A DNA stretch of 64,000 nucleotides from Pseudoalteromonas sp. A25. Lineage in GTDB: Bacteria > Pseudomonadota > Gammaproteobacteria > Enterobacterales > Alteromonadaceae. Positions 1-8,792 of the stretch are shown here, one piece after another. Position numbers and translations under genes: made by a program. The notes under the pieces were generated by a model that was not told where the DNA came from, searched no databases, and was given only the letters and a program-made list of their open reading frames with translations. How positions within the stretch are numbered: the first letter of the stretch is position 1; each line of letters opens with the position of its first letter. Where the stretch lies: the NCBI RefSeq assembly GCF_009176705.1, contig NZ_AP021846.1, positions 3,008,001-3,072,000 on the forward strand, in the 5' to 3' direction.

Positions 1-243
1 AGCCTAGTGGATGATGACAACGATGTGGTTGAACGCCCGAAAGTGGATGACTACTTTAAGCATGATTTACAGCTGAGCTACCAACTACCGGACTTCTGGG
101 AGAGCAAACTCACCTTTGGTATTGATAACGTATTTGACCAAGATCCCCCTATTTTAGCGTCAACTGTAGATGGCGGACATGACCCTTCTACCTACAGCGC
201 CAGAGGTCGTTACTTCTACGGTCGTATCAGCTTTAATTTTTAG
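1..243 (+). CDS. TonB-dependent outer-membrane receptor, C-terminal end (partial)
   Basis: The reading frame is open from base 1 and stops at 241-243, so only the last 80 residues are present and the start lies outside the window. The visible part has alternating hydrophobic/polar strands, the phrase LTFGIDNVFDQDPP typical of the last strands of TonB-dependent receptor barrels, and a C-terminal aromatic (ISFNF) that serves as the beta-barrel assembly signal. Such receptors import siderophores, vitamin B12 or glycans across the outer membrane using TonB energy. The substrate cannot be told from this fragment. A pair of REP-like palindromes (276-353) follows the stop codon. Confidence 0.85.
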   Translation, partial: SLVDDDNDVVERPKVDDYFKHDLQLSYQLPDFWESKLTFGIDNVFDQDPPILASTVDGGHDPSTYSARGRYFYGRISFNF

Positions 244-275
244 GTTGTTATTTAGCACTGCTGTACTATCAAATT

Positions 276-353
276 GTTGGATGGCGCCTTAGGCTTATCC
301 AACCTACATGCATCCCTGTAGGTTGGATAAGTGGCGAAGTCACGCCATCCGAC
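276..353. repeat. Pair of inverted REP-like elements (BIME)
   Basis: Two REP-like units face each other: 276-307 on the minus strand and 318-353 on the plus strand. Each begins with GTAG followed by a GTTGG/CCAAC- or GTTGG/CCGAC-type hairpin. They lie between the convergent ends of the receptor gene and the hydrolase gene. They match the REP family surrounding the transposase gene near 50.5-51.3 kb. The palindrome could also act as a bidirectional transcription stop. Confidence 0.75.
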
Positions 354-404
354 ATTAATTCAGCATAGTGAAGTTCCAATTTAACGTATCGGTTATTCCG
401 TTCA

Positions 405-1079
405 CTACTTCATCCGAGCCTTGATCCACGCTTTCACAGGCGCCACCCACACCTTAACGGGTCGATAAAACGCGCCATGCGACAGGCCGGTGTTAATTTC
501 AAGTTCTTCAAAAGAGCGCGTTTGGGTACTTTTTTTATCAAGTAAGGCACAGCTTTGTGACTTATCAGACTTTTCGTATATCGACAGCACATGACCATAC
601 ACTTTAATGTCGGTGTGTTTTTTCCAAATCAAGCGCCCACAACCTGCCAAAATGACCGTATTGACGCCTAGGTCTGACAACTTATCCGATGCCAGTCCGG
701 TAATAAAAGCACCACGAGAAAACCCAACTAAAGTGATATGTTCAGGTTTTACACCTTTTGCAACCAAAGTGCGAACTTGCTTATTAAGCTGATAAGCATA
801 ATCAAACGGATCTGTATTCTTTGCCCTGTGATGCGCTATTAGCGCGTAGCTATCATCGGCTAAGGCTTGCTTAACCGCCGGAAAGTCGTACTTCCCCCAG
901 CCATTTTTAGTCTCTACAGGCTTTGGGTTATCCCCTTCTACAATGTAACCATGTGAGTAAAAAACAAATTTATCGTTTGCTGCTACCGACTCAGGTATGG
1001 AGTCGAAGATAGTCGCAGCTGAAGTGTTAAATGACACTATCACGCCAAATAAACTAAGAATAAGAGAGCGGTGTTTCAT
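405..1079 (-). CDS. Secreted alpha/beta-hydrolase-like protein
   Basis: The protein has about 224 residues from the ATG at 1079, which begins a clear signal peptide (MKHRSLILSLFGVIVSF, cleavage likely near SAA). An upstream in-frame ATG at 1160 would add 27 residues that do not look like a leader, so I prefer 1079. The fold is suggested by SHGYIVEG (oxyanion region), by GFSRGA with the nucleophile serine, and by a late GLSHGAF histidine. The acid residue may be the D in YEKSDKS. This makes a periplasmic or exported serine hydrolase plausible. The substrate is unknown. It is convergent with the receptor gene and has no obvious operon partner. Confidence 0.75.
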   Translation of the reverse strand: MKHRSLILSLFGVIVSFNTSAATIFDSIPESVAANDKFVFYSHGYIVEGDNPKPVETKNGWGKYDFPAVKQALADDSYALIAHHRAKNTDPFDYAYQLNKQVRTLVAKGVKPEHITLVGFSRGAFITGLASDKLSDLGVNTVILAGCGRLIWKKHTDIKVYGHVLSIYEKSDKSQSCALLDKKSTQTRSFEELEINTGLSHGAFYRPVKVWVAPVKAWIKARMK

Positions 1080-1576
1080 ATAATTTCTACTTTTTATTGT
1101 TTGTTGTTTTGTATATCCAATACAACCCCTGTACAGCGGTTGTTGGAGATGCCGTTTCATGATTAGCCTCTGGGATCACCAATAATTTTGCTTCCAGCTT
1201 GGCGATTTTCTTACCTTGTAACATCCCATAAAGCGCTTTGGCAATTTCTTAATATTGTTATAAAAACTTCGCCAATACCTTATCGATAGTTTTATCTAAA
1301 ATCGTTTTCGCACTGCTCGTACATATTGCAGTTAAACAGCATCGTAATGGCTGTTTGCATCGTATGTCCTTTTTATTCAAAGCCTTTGTGTAACGCCTAC
1401 TACCAACTTGTATCAAACTGTATCACTTACTTGCAAATCATTGTGTTAATCTGGATATTCCACTGGTTCCACTTATGGTACGATACACTTTGATACATGT
1501 TGCAAACTCTCGGTACAGTAAACTGCACCAGAACCCTCTAGGCTACTAGCAAATAAACCAATAACTAGACATTGCT
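1080..1576. other. Intergenic region with operators and possible gene remnant
   Basis: The 497 bases separate divergent genes. The right part holds two TGTATCA direct-repeat boxes (1409-1425 and 1481-1497). On the minus strand, roughly 1170-1365, short frames with codon-like runs (for example IAKALYGMLQGKKIAKL, and a 22-codon frame with an AAGGA site at about 1365) suggest a decayed coding sequence. They are interrupted by stops and I could not identify a family. No RNA gene was seen. Confidence 0.4.
1409..1497. promoter_or_regulatory. Paired direct-repeat operators upstream of the MipA operon
   Basis: The box at 1409-1425 reads TGTATCA-AAC-TGTATCA. The box at 1481-1497, read on the minus strand, is TGTATCA-AAG-TGTATCG. 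Each is two 7-bp half-sites one helical turn (10 bp) apart, the usual geometry for an OmpR-family regulator dimer. The two boxes face each other, and the second ends 79 bp before the mipA-like start. The regulator encoded at 2814-3506 in the same operon is the natural candidate. That assignment is inference. Confidence 0.6.
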
Positions 1577-2395
1577 ATGAAAATTAAATCTGTACTTTTA
1601 TCTATATGCACCGCGCTTAGCGCAATTTCGGTGCATGCCGACAACACGACCAACACGGAGTTTGATTATTTTGCCAAACGCCAAGGTGGGGGTTATCTAG
1701 CCGCTGAGCTTGCAGTCACTTATGGCGGTAGTCTCTATGTGAATAACCACACTAAAGTCTCCCTATCGTTAAATGGTGCGTATTACTTTGATAATGGCTT
1801 ATTTGTTGAACTGCCAGGAAAATCTAACGAGTTTGATTCAGACTTTGCACTAGGGTACAACTTATTCAACACGCCTAATTGGGAGTTTGATTTATTGTGG
1901 TCAACCGCGCACGGCAGCCTAACCTCGATAACAACAAAGAAAACCACTCGCTACCTTGGCTTAAGAGCGTCTGGTGAAGTTGCTGGGTTAAACGTACAAG
2001 CTATTGTCGCCCCCAGCGCAGATACCGATACGTATAATAATGGCCAATACGCATCATTATGGCTATCTAAAAATTGGCAATACAAAAACTGGAACTTTTA
2101 TGGCTCGCTTGGGGCACAGTACCGTAATGCCAACATGCTAAATTACTATTACGGCGTGCCAGAAGATTCACAGCGTTTTGACCCCTACCAAGCTAGCGGT
2201 GGAACTAACCTAACCTACAAAGTCGGCTTTAGAAAACCCTTTGCACAAAGCTGGCTCTTTGAAGGCAATATTGCTTATACCAGTTACACAGACGCGATTC
2301 TCGACAGCTCCATAACCAAAGCCGTTTTAGAGCATAACTATAGACGCAAAGACTATGCAGCCACGACCAGTGTCTGGGTTAGTTATGTATTTTAA
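1577..2395 (+). CDS. MipA/OmpV family outer-membrane protein
   Basis: The protein has 272 residues with an N-terminal signal peptide (cleavage after SVHA). It then has amphipathic strands such as GLFVELPGKSNEFDSDFALGYNL and ends in the aromatic strand VWVSYVF. MipA/OmpV proteins are outer-membrane beta barrels. E. coli MipA is a scaffold for MltA and PBP1B, and relatives respond to osmolarity or antimicrobials. The role of this member is unknown. It is the first gene of a four-gene operon: DUF3019 follows after 10 bp, then a response regulator and a kinase. Paired TGTATCA boxes upstream suggest control by that system. Confidence 0.85.
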   Translation: MKIKSVLLSICTALSAISVHADNTTNTEFDYFAKRQGGGYLAAELAVTYGGSLYVNNHTKVSLSLNGAYYFDNGLFVELPGKSNEFDSDFALGYNLFNTPNWEFDLLWSTAHGSLTSITTKKTTRYLGLRASGEVAGLNVQAIVAPSADTDTYNNGQYASLWLSKNWQYKNWNFYGSLGAQYRNANMLNYYYGVPEDSQRFDPYQASGGTNLTYKVGFRKPFAQSWLFEGNIAYTSYTDAILDSSITKAVLEHNYRRKDYAATTSVWVSYVF

Positions 2396-2405
2396 GGAGT
2401 TAGCA

Positions 2406-2804
2406 ATGAAAAAACTGCTTTTAACTCTTAAATATACGGGTTTTATGGCTATATTGGCAGTTGTAAATAGCCTAAATGCGGCAGAGAGTAACACCAGCGC
2501 TGTGCAATTGCGTGTATCACCAAAGCAATGTACCACTTTAGAAAAGGGCCAAGACTGTTACGTCAACCTCAAGGTATCGTGGCAAACCCCGACTAAAGGC
2601 GATTTCTGCCTCAATATGCAGCAACAGCAGTTACGGTGTTGGCATGACCAAAGTGCAGGCGTATTTGAGCAAGAGTTGATCATCAACAACCCTGTATCTA
2701 TTAATTTGCTAGACGGTGATAAAGTACTGCAAAGCACAGCAATCAAGTACGCTTGGTTATATAAAAATCGGATCAGTAAAACGGTGCGATGGCGAATGTT
2801 TTAA
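2406..2804 (+). CDS. DUF3019 family periplasmic protein
   Basis: The protein has 132 residues starting at ATG 2406, which follows an AAGGAG site ten bases after the MipA stop. An upstream in-frame ATG at 2355 lies inside the previous gene and has no such site. A signal peptide (MKKLLLTLKYTGFM, cleavage near LNAAES) precedes a small domain with paired cysteines: QCTTLEKGQDC, then GDFCLNM and RCWHD. The pattern matches my recollection of DUF3019. The function is not known, but members occur beside MipA and two-component genes in Alteromonadales, so it may be a periplasmic accessory of envelope sensing. Confidence 0.75.
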   Translation: MKKLLLTLKYTGFMAILAVVNSLNAAESNTSAVQLRVSPKQCTTLEKGQDCYVNLKVSWQTPTKGDFCLNMQQQQLRCWHDQSAGVFEQELIINNPVSINLLDGDKVLQSTAIKYAWLYKNRISKTVRWRMF

Positions 2805-2813
2805 GGACTAACA

Positions 2814-3506
2814 ATGACAAAGTTGGCGCTCGTTGAAGACGATTTAGAGCTTGCTCAGTGGATCTGTGATTACCTCAGCGCAAAGCAATACAAGGTTGAT
2901 GTTTATCATGATGGGCAGCAAGCGCTCGATGCTTTGAAATCAAGCGATGTAGAACTAGTAGTGCTTGATGGCATGCTCCCGTCTTTGGATGGTCTAGAAG
3001 TATGTAAACAACTGCGCCAACACTCTAACATCCCCATTTTAATGCTCACCGCACGAGACGAAGAAATTGACGAAATTTTGGGCCTAGAAATGGGCGCAGA
3101 TGATTACCTCACCAAACCTGTTCGGGGTCGTTTATTAGAAACCCGCATAAAAGCTTTGCTTAGGCGTAGTCAACCAATTGATAAACAAATAAGTTCATCG
3201 CTCATTGAGTTAGGGAGTTTAGTGCTCAATCAAGCAACCCGTGAGGTGTGCCTCGCTAATAAGCCTATCAATCTCTCTAGCAACGAGTTTGATGCGTTGT
3301 GGCTGCTGGCGTGTAGATCAGGCAGCGTTGTTAGTCGTGAAGAGCTAACGCAAGCTTTGCGCGGCTTTGAGTACGATGGTTTTGACCGCTCTATTGATTT
3401 GCGTATTTCACGGCTACGTAAAAAGCTCGGCGATAGCGGCACAGAGCCATATAAAATCAAAACCATTTGGGGCAAAGGTTACTTGCTTGTTAGTGAGGTA
3501 TGGTGA
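2814..3506 (+). CDS. OmpR-family response regulator
   Basis: The protein has 230 residues. The receiver domain (about 1-120) has the acidic pair ED near residue 9, the phosphoacceptor aspartate in VVLDGMLP, T in MLTARD and the K of YLTKPV. The winged-helix DNA-binding domain (about 130-228) ends with the recognition-helix motif IDLRISRLRKKLGD and the wing IKTIWGKGYLL. It starts nine bases after DUF3019, and its stop overlaps the kinase start (TGATG). It probably binds the TGTATCA direct repeats at 1409-1497 and controls its own operon. Close named relatives would be the QseB/CpxR/RstA group. I do not assign a symbol. Confidence 0.92.
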   Translation: MTKLALVEDDLELAQWICDYLSAKQYKVDVYHDGQQALDALKSSDVELVVLDGMLPSLDGLEVCKQLRQHSNIPILMLTARDEEIDEILGLEMGADDYLTKPVRGRLLETRIKALLRRSQPIDKQISSSLIELGSLVLNQATREVCLANKPINLSSNEFDALWLLACRSGSVVSREELTQALRGFEYDGFDRSIDLRISRLRKKLGDSGTEPYKIKTIWGKGYLLVSEVW

Positions 3507-4768
3507 TGTGGCGTTTTGTAGCAGCTTTGCTTATTTTCACCTTATTTGGCAGTATTGGTCTTGGAAAACTATTTGATACCCTTAATGAAAACGCACAACA
3601 AAGCCAAGAAGTTAGCCAACAACAATCGCTTGCTTTTCAAGCGCAACTTACCCAAATCGCTTTACATCAATTAAATAACCAGCAACAAGATACGTTTTTA
3701 AAGCAAGCCCAGCTGCAATTTCCAAGTTTTGAATTTGCCATTCACACCTTATCAGATTACCCGCTACCAAAACCGTTATTATCGCAGCTAAAAATTCAGC
3801 CTACGTTGGTACTTGAAACACAGCAGCATTTACAAGCCTATGCCTTATTACCCAACAACCAAGTTCTACTACTGAGCACCAGTAAAGCGCTATTTGACGA
3901 ATCAACCAGCCTGCTCATGACCATCAGTTTTTATGTTGCGCTCATGGGGCTAATTTTGTTGTTTTTAACGCCTTTTATTCTGAGGTTGCGTCGCTTAAGT
4001 GTTGCCACCGCAAAGCTTGGTAAAGGTGATTTATCTCAACGCGTCCCCGTTGGCTCGGTATGGTATCTCAACGCACTTGAAAGCGACTTTAACGCCATGG
4101 CCGCGCGCATCGAAGCATTAGTGAGTGATATAAAACTGCTTGCCAGTGGCTTGTCCCATGAACTTCGCACCCCACTTGCACGCGTTAGAATGGGCCTAGA
4201 CACCCTAGTTGAAACCAATGATGATACACTCAGGCAAGACTATGAGCAGCGTGTGAACGCGAATTTGGATACCATGGAAGACTTACTCAACCAGCTGCTC
4301 TCGTTCGCTCGTTTGCAATACACTTTAGAAGATACCGCAAGAGTGACGGTTGACCTTAACCAAGTCGTACACACCATCGAACAAAGCGTTGCCAGCCCCT
4401 TGTTGCGCGTTCACTACAGCAACTGTACGGCTCGCGTGTTCGCTGACACACATTACCTCAGCATATGCATCAACAACCTAGTTAGTAATGCTTTAAAATA
4501 TTGCCAGCAACAAGTCAGTATTCACATAGAGTGTAAAACGCGCAGTGTTTGTATCATCATCGCTGATGATGGACCTGGGGTTCCGCCCTGTGAGCGAAAT
4601 AACATATTTAAACCCTTTGTTCGGTTAGATAAGCAAAGTCACGCAGGCTACGGTGTCGGTTTAGCATTTGCAGAGCGGATTATGACTTGGTTGGATGGAA
4701 ACATTTATATTGATTCATGCAGCACATTGGGTGGCGCCAAATTTACCTTGTCGCTGCCGTTGCAGTAG
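3506..4768 (+). CDS. Sensor histidine kinase
   Basis: The protein has 420 residues from ATG 3506, which overlaps the regulator stop. A GAGG sits eight bases upstream, whereas the alternative ATG at 3500 is too close to it. Two membrane segments (about 4-22 and 145-168) flank a glutamine-rich periplasmic sensor region. HAMP follows, then the phosphorylated histidine in LSHELRTPLARVRMG, and an ATPase domain with the N box (NNLVSNALKY), DDGPGVPP and GYGVGLAFAER. It is the membrane sensor partner of the regulator at 2814-3506. The stimulus is unknown, but the MipA and DUF3019 neighbours point to an envelope signal. Confidence 0.92.
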   Translation: MWRFVAALLIFTLFGSIGLGKLFDTLNENAQQSQEVSQQQSLAFQAQLTQIALHQLNNQQQDTFLKQAQLQFPSFEFAIHTLSDYPLPKPLLSQLKIQPTLVLETQQHLQAYALLPNNQVLLLSTSKALFDESTSLLMTISFYVALMGLILLFLTPFILRLRRLSVATAKLGKGDLSQRVPVGSVWYLNALESDFNAMAARIEALVSDIKLLASGLSHELRTPLARVRMGLDTLVETNDDTLRQDYEQRVNANLDTMEDLLNQLLSFARLQYTLEDTARVTVDLNQVVHTIEQSVASPLLRVHYSNCTARVFADTHYLSICINNLVSNALKYCQQQVSIHIECKTRSVCIIIADDGPGVPPCERNNIFKPFVRLDKQSHAGYGVGLAFAERIMTWLDGNIYIDSCSTLGGAKFTLSLPLQ

Positions 4769-4890
4769 ACCTAAATGACATCACTGTTAAACACCGCAAA
4801 CCCCGTCAGAGTATAAGCCAATACCATGAGTCTATCTTCTTGATGCCACACCTTTGAAATAGGCCGCTCTAAACTTGATTGATTACGCAG

Positions 4891-4924
4891 TACAAAAAGG
4901 CCTTAAGCAGTGCTTTAAGGCCTT
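4891..4924 (-). terminator. Rho-independent terminator of the ABC/DUF4340 operon
   Basis: The perfect 10-bp arms AAGGCCTTAA (4897-4906) and TTAAGGCCTT (4915-4924) are followed, on the minus strand, by TTTTT (4894-4898 region). It lies 33 bases after the DUF4340 stop codon. Confidence 0.75.
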
Positions 4925-4956
4925 GGCAGATTTATATTTTAAAGCCACTTTAAACT

Positions 4957-5883
4957 TTACTCAGATAGGGTCTTGCCTTGCTCCTCATCGTCTTTAGAGT
5001 CTGCTCTTAGCGTGTCTAACCGTAAATTGACTAACGTATCGTAAGTGGTTTTTGACACTTCAAACCAATAAGGCAGATCATCGCGCTTAACAAAGTGGCT
5101 GTCACTTTGCTCAGCAAATGCAAACTGGTATTGCTTAGCATCGTTGTTTGTTACTCTCAGTTGCTCACTTTGCTCCATTTGCTGTTTTGATACGCCAACA
5201 AAGCTAAGTTGCGAAAAGATATTAGCAACGCTTTGCACTTTTTGTGAATCGATTTTCTGATCACTATCTTGCGGTATTATTGACGTCGCCAACTGCCATT
5301 TTCCATCTTGTTTTTCTAACGCTAAATTAGCGTGTTCGATACGATTTACATCACGCACAGCGAGCAATGATTTATCCAGCCAAGAATTTTCATCGATACT
5401 CAACTGATAGGCACTAAATTCAACGCTGTATACTTCATCTTGCTCATCATTACGTACATAAAGCTTTTTAAAGCTAGGCGATTTGCCTAATAGTAGCGTT
5501 TGCTTAGAGCCGTCTCTTAAGGTGAGCGTAACCTGCTTTGCAAAGTTATCTTCAGCCACTTTAAAACGGGCATGACTGGCCTTTGAATAAGCCACAGGCC
5601 ACACCGCTTTTAATGTACTGAGTTGCTTGAGAACGCTGTCCACACTCGAAGTATTTAACGCCAATTGAGGGTAAGTACTAAGCTGCCAATTTTCCTCTGT
5701 TTTATTTAAGATCAGCTGCTTGTCGTCTTGTTTAATTTCCACCTCAGCAATACTGTGCAAGTCGATTGAAAGAATTGGCGTAGCAACAAATTCGCCTTGC
5801 TGGGCATCGTTAAAATAAAGCCACCCGGCCACAACTAGCTGTAGTGCCAGTAATGCAAACAAACTATTTAAGTATTTATTCAT
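4957..5883 (-). CDS. DUF4340 domain-containing membrane-anchored protein
   Basis: The protein has 308 residues with one N-terminal membrane anchor (LNSLFALLALQLVVAGWLYF) and a large soluble part with repeated sheet-like segments, such as IAEVEIKQDDKQLILNKTEENWQL and RDGSKQTLLLGKSP. This is typical of DUF4340. It lies 11 bases downstream of the GldG-fusion gene and is the last gene of a three-gene operon with an ABC ATPase. Members of this family sit beside gliding-type ABC transporters in many proteobacteria. Their biochemical role is not established. A terminator follows at 4891-4924. Confidence 0.8.
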   Translation of the reverse strand: MNKYLNSLFALLALQLVVAGWLYFNDAQQGEFVATPILSIDLHSIAEVEIKQDDKQLILNKTEENWQLSTYPQLALNTSSVDSVLKQLSTLKAVWPVAYSKASHARFKVAEDNFAKQVTLTLRDGSKQTLLLGKSPSFKKLYVRNDEQDEVYSVEFSAYQLSIDENSWLDKSLLAVRDVNRIEHANLALEKQDGKWQLATSIIPQDSDQKIDSQKVQSVANIFSQLSFVGVSKQQMEQSEQLRVTNNDAKQYQFAFAEQSDSHFVKRDDLPYWFEVSKTTYDTLVNLRLDTLRADSKDDEEQGKTLSE

Positions 5884-5894
5884 AGCTTACACTC

Positions 5895-8792
5895 CTATTG
5901 GGTTATCCAAGCAAGATACTGCTGTTGCTTGCGCTTGCGCCGTGCCTGCACCCACAAAGCCATAGCCAGTAACAACAGTAGTGCCAGCACATAATTGCCA
6001 TATTCCCAGGCTTGCTGCTCATTTTGCTCAAGTGGCACTAAAGTACGGTTAAAGTTTCCGCGCGAGCGAATACTCATTAAAGCGGTATCTTCAAGTGCCC
6101 AATCCACAGTGTTTACCATCAGCTGTAAGCCGTTTAAATAATCATTTTGCGACACGCCACCAGTGAGCTGCAGCACCTGATCTTGCACAAAATCATTGGA
6201 GCTAAACAAAATAATGCGGGCGCTGTCACTGGCGTGTTTGATCACACTCGATACTTCAAGCGGTTGTGCCTCTTGTTCAAGTGACTCTTGTGCTGGATTA
6301 GCTTCATGCTCAGTGCTTTCCTTCACTTGCTGTTTTGCTAACAGCGGATTTTCTTTATCAACAAAGTAAGAACTGAACCGACCTTGCGCTATCACACCGA
6401 GTAAGTGCTTGCTAGTGTCTCCTTTGGATAAATAACTCGCCTCGCCTTGTTCATTAAGCTTTGGCATGATGTCAATAGACGATGAAGTCCATGCTTTTTC
6501 AGAGCTTTCTATCAACCGCGTGTAGGCTATGTCACTGCGCGCTTGATCCAATGAAATAGGCGATGCCCAAGCCATGGTAAGCTGCGGTAGCTGTGAGGTG
6601 ATCAAGTTATCCTTGTTAAGTCCCTCTCTGACATCCACAAAGTATGGATAATCTAGCATGCGCATTTCTTGTAACTGGAATCCCCCCACATTGCGCGTCA
6701 CAGGGATTGGGAATGCTGCATTACTTGGGTCCATCACCATGCTTTGCTCAATAGTCAAACCATGATGAGCTAACCAAGCAGATAAACCACTCTGGTGGTT
6801 TTGCATCACCAATGTGCCGCCATTTAAGTCCACACTATAAGGCGAAGTTGCTGCCACCACAGTTCCCCCTTTCATTAAGAACTGATCCACAGCAAATAGT
6901 TGTTTCTCATCTAACGATTCAGGTGCCATCAACATCAAAATATCAGCCTCGCCAGAGACTTGCCCATCCGTTAAATCTTCTTTTTGCACATTAAGCTGCG
7001 CGCCTAACATTTGCTCTAGATTTCTGAACTGAGCTTGAGGCATACCATAAGCCCCCGATTTACTCGGAGTGACAAGCGCTACATTTTTAGTAAAGCCTTT
7101 GGCAAAGCGCTTTATCGCCGCATTTAGATTACGTTCAAAACTGGACGATTCCATATCCTCGAGCGGAATTTGTACAACTTGCTCTGCCCCAGAGAGCGTT
7201 AAGTAAAAATAAAATGACTCGTTTGAAAATAGGCTCGTGCTCATCGGCTCAAAGCCATAGTCTTGTGCAATTTGCTGTGCTACCAATGCGCCATTGGCTT
7301 CTGGCTCAACCATATTGATTGAAAATTTACCTTGCGCGTTTGACTCAACCTGCTGAAGCTGCTCGGTAAGTGATTGTTTAAAAGTAACCAACTGCTCAGG
7401 TAGCTTGTCATCACTTGAGATATAACCAGTAAATGTAAGCGGTTGTTGTACCGTATCAAATAAGTTACCCGCACTTTGATAATCTTGCAGTACGGTTTTT
7501 ATGGCGCGAGTAATATCATGCTCTGGGTTACGCAATAACACTTCAACGTCAGATTCAGCGCGCGCACTGACTTCAATCAGATCTCTAAAACCGAGCACCT
7601 GATGTTCGTCGCCATATTGCACAACTACGTTAAAATATGAACTGACAACCGATGCTTGGTAGCGATCTGCCACTTGAAATGGCACAGGTTTAATACCAAA
7701 TTGCTGATTGGCCTGCGCTTCAAGCTCAGGGTGTTGTTGTGGGTCTATGATTTCAACCCGTACTCGCCCATCGGCCACAACTTGATACTCTTCAAGTAAG
7801 TCTGCTAATTGCGGTACCAATGGCGCAAGCAAAGGATGAGTTTTATCGCTAAAGTAACCACGGATCAATAACGGCTCTTGTAATTGCGCTAAGTACATTT
7901 GTGTGGCTTCAGATATTGAGTACTGTTTACCTTGTGTGGTATCCAATCGCAACTTAGGTAGTTGCCCTAGCCATAAATTGGCCACCAGCACATTTACAGC
8001 CAACAATGCGCACAATGCTTGCCAGCGTTTGTGATGAACAGTGCGTTTATGTGGCACCCAGCGCTCTTGCTCAAGAAAGTAGGTGTTCAGTGCTAAAAAC
8101 ACCACGCACAATGAAACGTAATAATACAAATCCCTTAAGTCAATCACCCCGCGGGTAATATCCTCAAAACGCGCACCTGTGCCCAGTAAGCGAAAAAGCT
8201 CAGCGTTGTTATTTGTGAAAAAATCGGTAATGGTTGCACTACCAATAAAATAAAAAGCCCCGCACACGGCACATGACACCAATAAACTCACGATTTGATT
8301 GTCACTGCGAGCCGAAATAGCAAGCCCAATGGCCAAATAAGCAGCACCGAGTAAAAGCACAGCAAGATAACCAGACAGCACCGGGCCCCAATCCAAATCA
8401 CCCAACATGTTAACCGTAACAGGCAAAGGTAAAGTGATCAGTAGTGCCATTGCTAATAGCGCAAAGCACCCCAAAAACTTACCCATCACAAAGTGCCACA
8501 AAGGTACACTCAATGTATGCACATACTCTATCGTGCCCGTGCGACGTTCTTCACTCCATAAGCGCATTGTAATGGTTGAACATAGGAAGATTAGCAGTAC
8601 CGGCATCCATTCAAACATCGGACGAATATCGGCAATATTGCGGGCAAAAAAGGCTTCCCCCCAAAAGAAAATAAACAAGGTAACGGCGGCAAATGCGCCA
8701 ATAAATAAGTAAGCAATGGGTGAAGCAAAAAACAATGAAATCTCTTTTTTTGCCACCGTAAAAATCGATGATGATGTGTTACTAGGCTGCAT
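5895..8792 (-). CDS. ABC-2 permease fused to GldG-like auxiliary protein
   Basis: The start at 8792 (MQPSNTSSSIFTVAKKE) has the AAGGAGGT site nine bases upstream and overlaps the end of the ATPase gene. This gives 965 residues. Residues 1 to about 240 are an ABC-2 permease with six membrane spans and the conserved WSEERRTGTIE loop. A GldG-like periplasmic region follows, resembling an ABC-auxiliary/DUF4350 fold, with DILMLMAPESLDEKQLFAVDQFLMKGG split over an aldolase-like core. A last span near the C terminus is followed by a basic tail (QARRKRKQQQ). In Bacteroidetes the permease (GldF) and GldG are separate. Here they are one chain. The substrate is unknown. Confidence 0.85.
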   Translation of the reverse strand: MQPSNTSSSIFTVAKKEISLFFASPIAYLFIGAFAAVTLFIFFWGEAFFARNIADIRPMFEWMPVLLIFLCSTITMRLWSEERRTGTIEYVHTLSVPLWHFVMGKFLGCFALLAMALLITLPLPVTVNMLGDLDWGPVLSGYLAVLLLGAAYLAIGLAISARSDNQIVSLLVSCAVCGAFYFIGSATITDFFTNNNAELFRLLGTGARFEDITRGVIDLRDLYYYVSLCVVFLALNTYFLEQERWVPHKRTVHHKRWQALCALLAVNVLVANLWLGQLPKLRLDTTQGKQYSISEATQMYLAQLQEPLLIRGYFSDKTHPLLAPLVPQLADLLEEYQVVADGRVRVEIIDPQQHPELEAQANQQFGIKPVPFQVADRYQASVVSSYFNVVVQYGDEHQVLGFRDLIEVSARAESDVEVLLRNPEHDITRAIKTVLQDYQSAGNLFDTVQQPLTFTGYISSDDKLPEQLVTFKQSLTEQLQQVESNAQGKFSINMVEPEANGALVAQQIAQDYGFEPMSTSLFSNESFYFYLTLSGAEQVVQIPLEDMESSSFERNLNAAIKRFAKGFTKNVALVTPSKSGAYGMPQAQFRNLEQMLGAQLNVQKEDLTDGQVSGEADILMLMAPESLDEKQLFAVDQFLMKGGTVVAATSPYSVDLNGGTLVMQNHQSGLSAWLAHHGLTIEQSMVMDPSNAAFPIPVTRNVGGFQLQEMRMLDYPYFVDVREGLNKDNLITSQLPQLTMAWASPISLDQARSDIAYTRLIESSEKAWTSSSIDIMPKLNEQGEASYLSKGDTSKHLLGVIAQGRFSSYFVDKENPLLAKQQVKESTEHEANPAQESLEQEAQPLEVSSVIKHASDSARIILFSSNDFVQDQVLQLTGGVSQNDYLNGLQLMVNTVDWALEDTALMSIRSRGNFNRTLVPLEQNEQQAWEYGNYVLALLLLLAMALWVQARRKRKQQQYLAWITQ

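Noticed and set aside
1161..1372. Functional gene on the minus strand upstream of the mipA operon
   Set aside because: Codon-like runs are split by stops and frame changes. At most a remnant, described in the intergenic entry.
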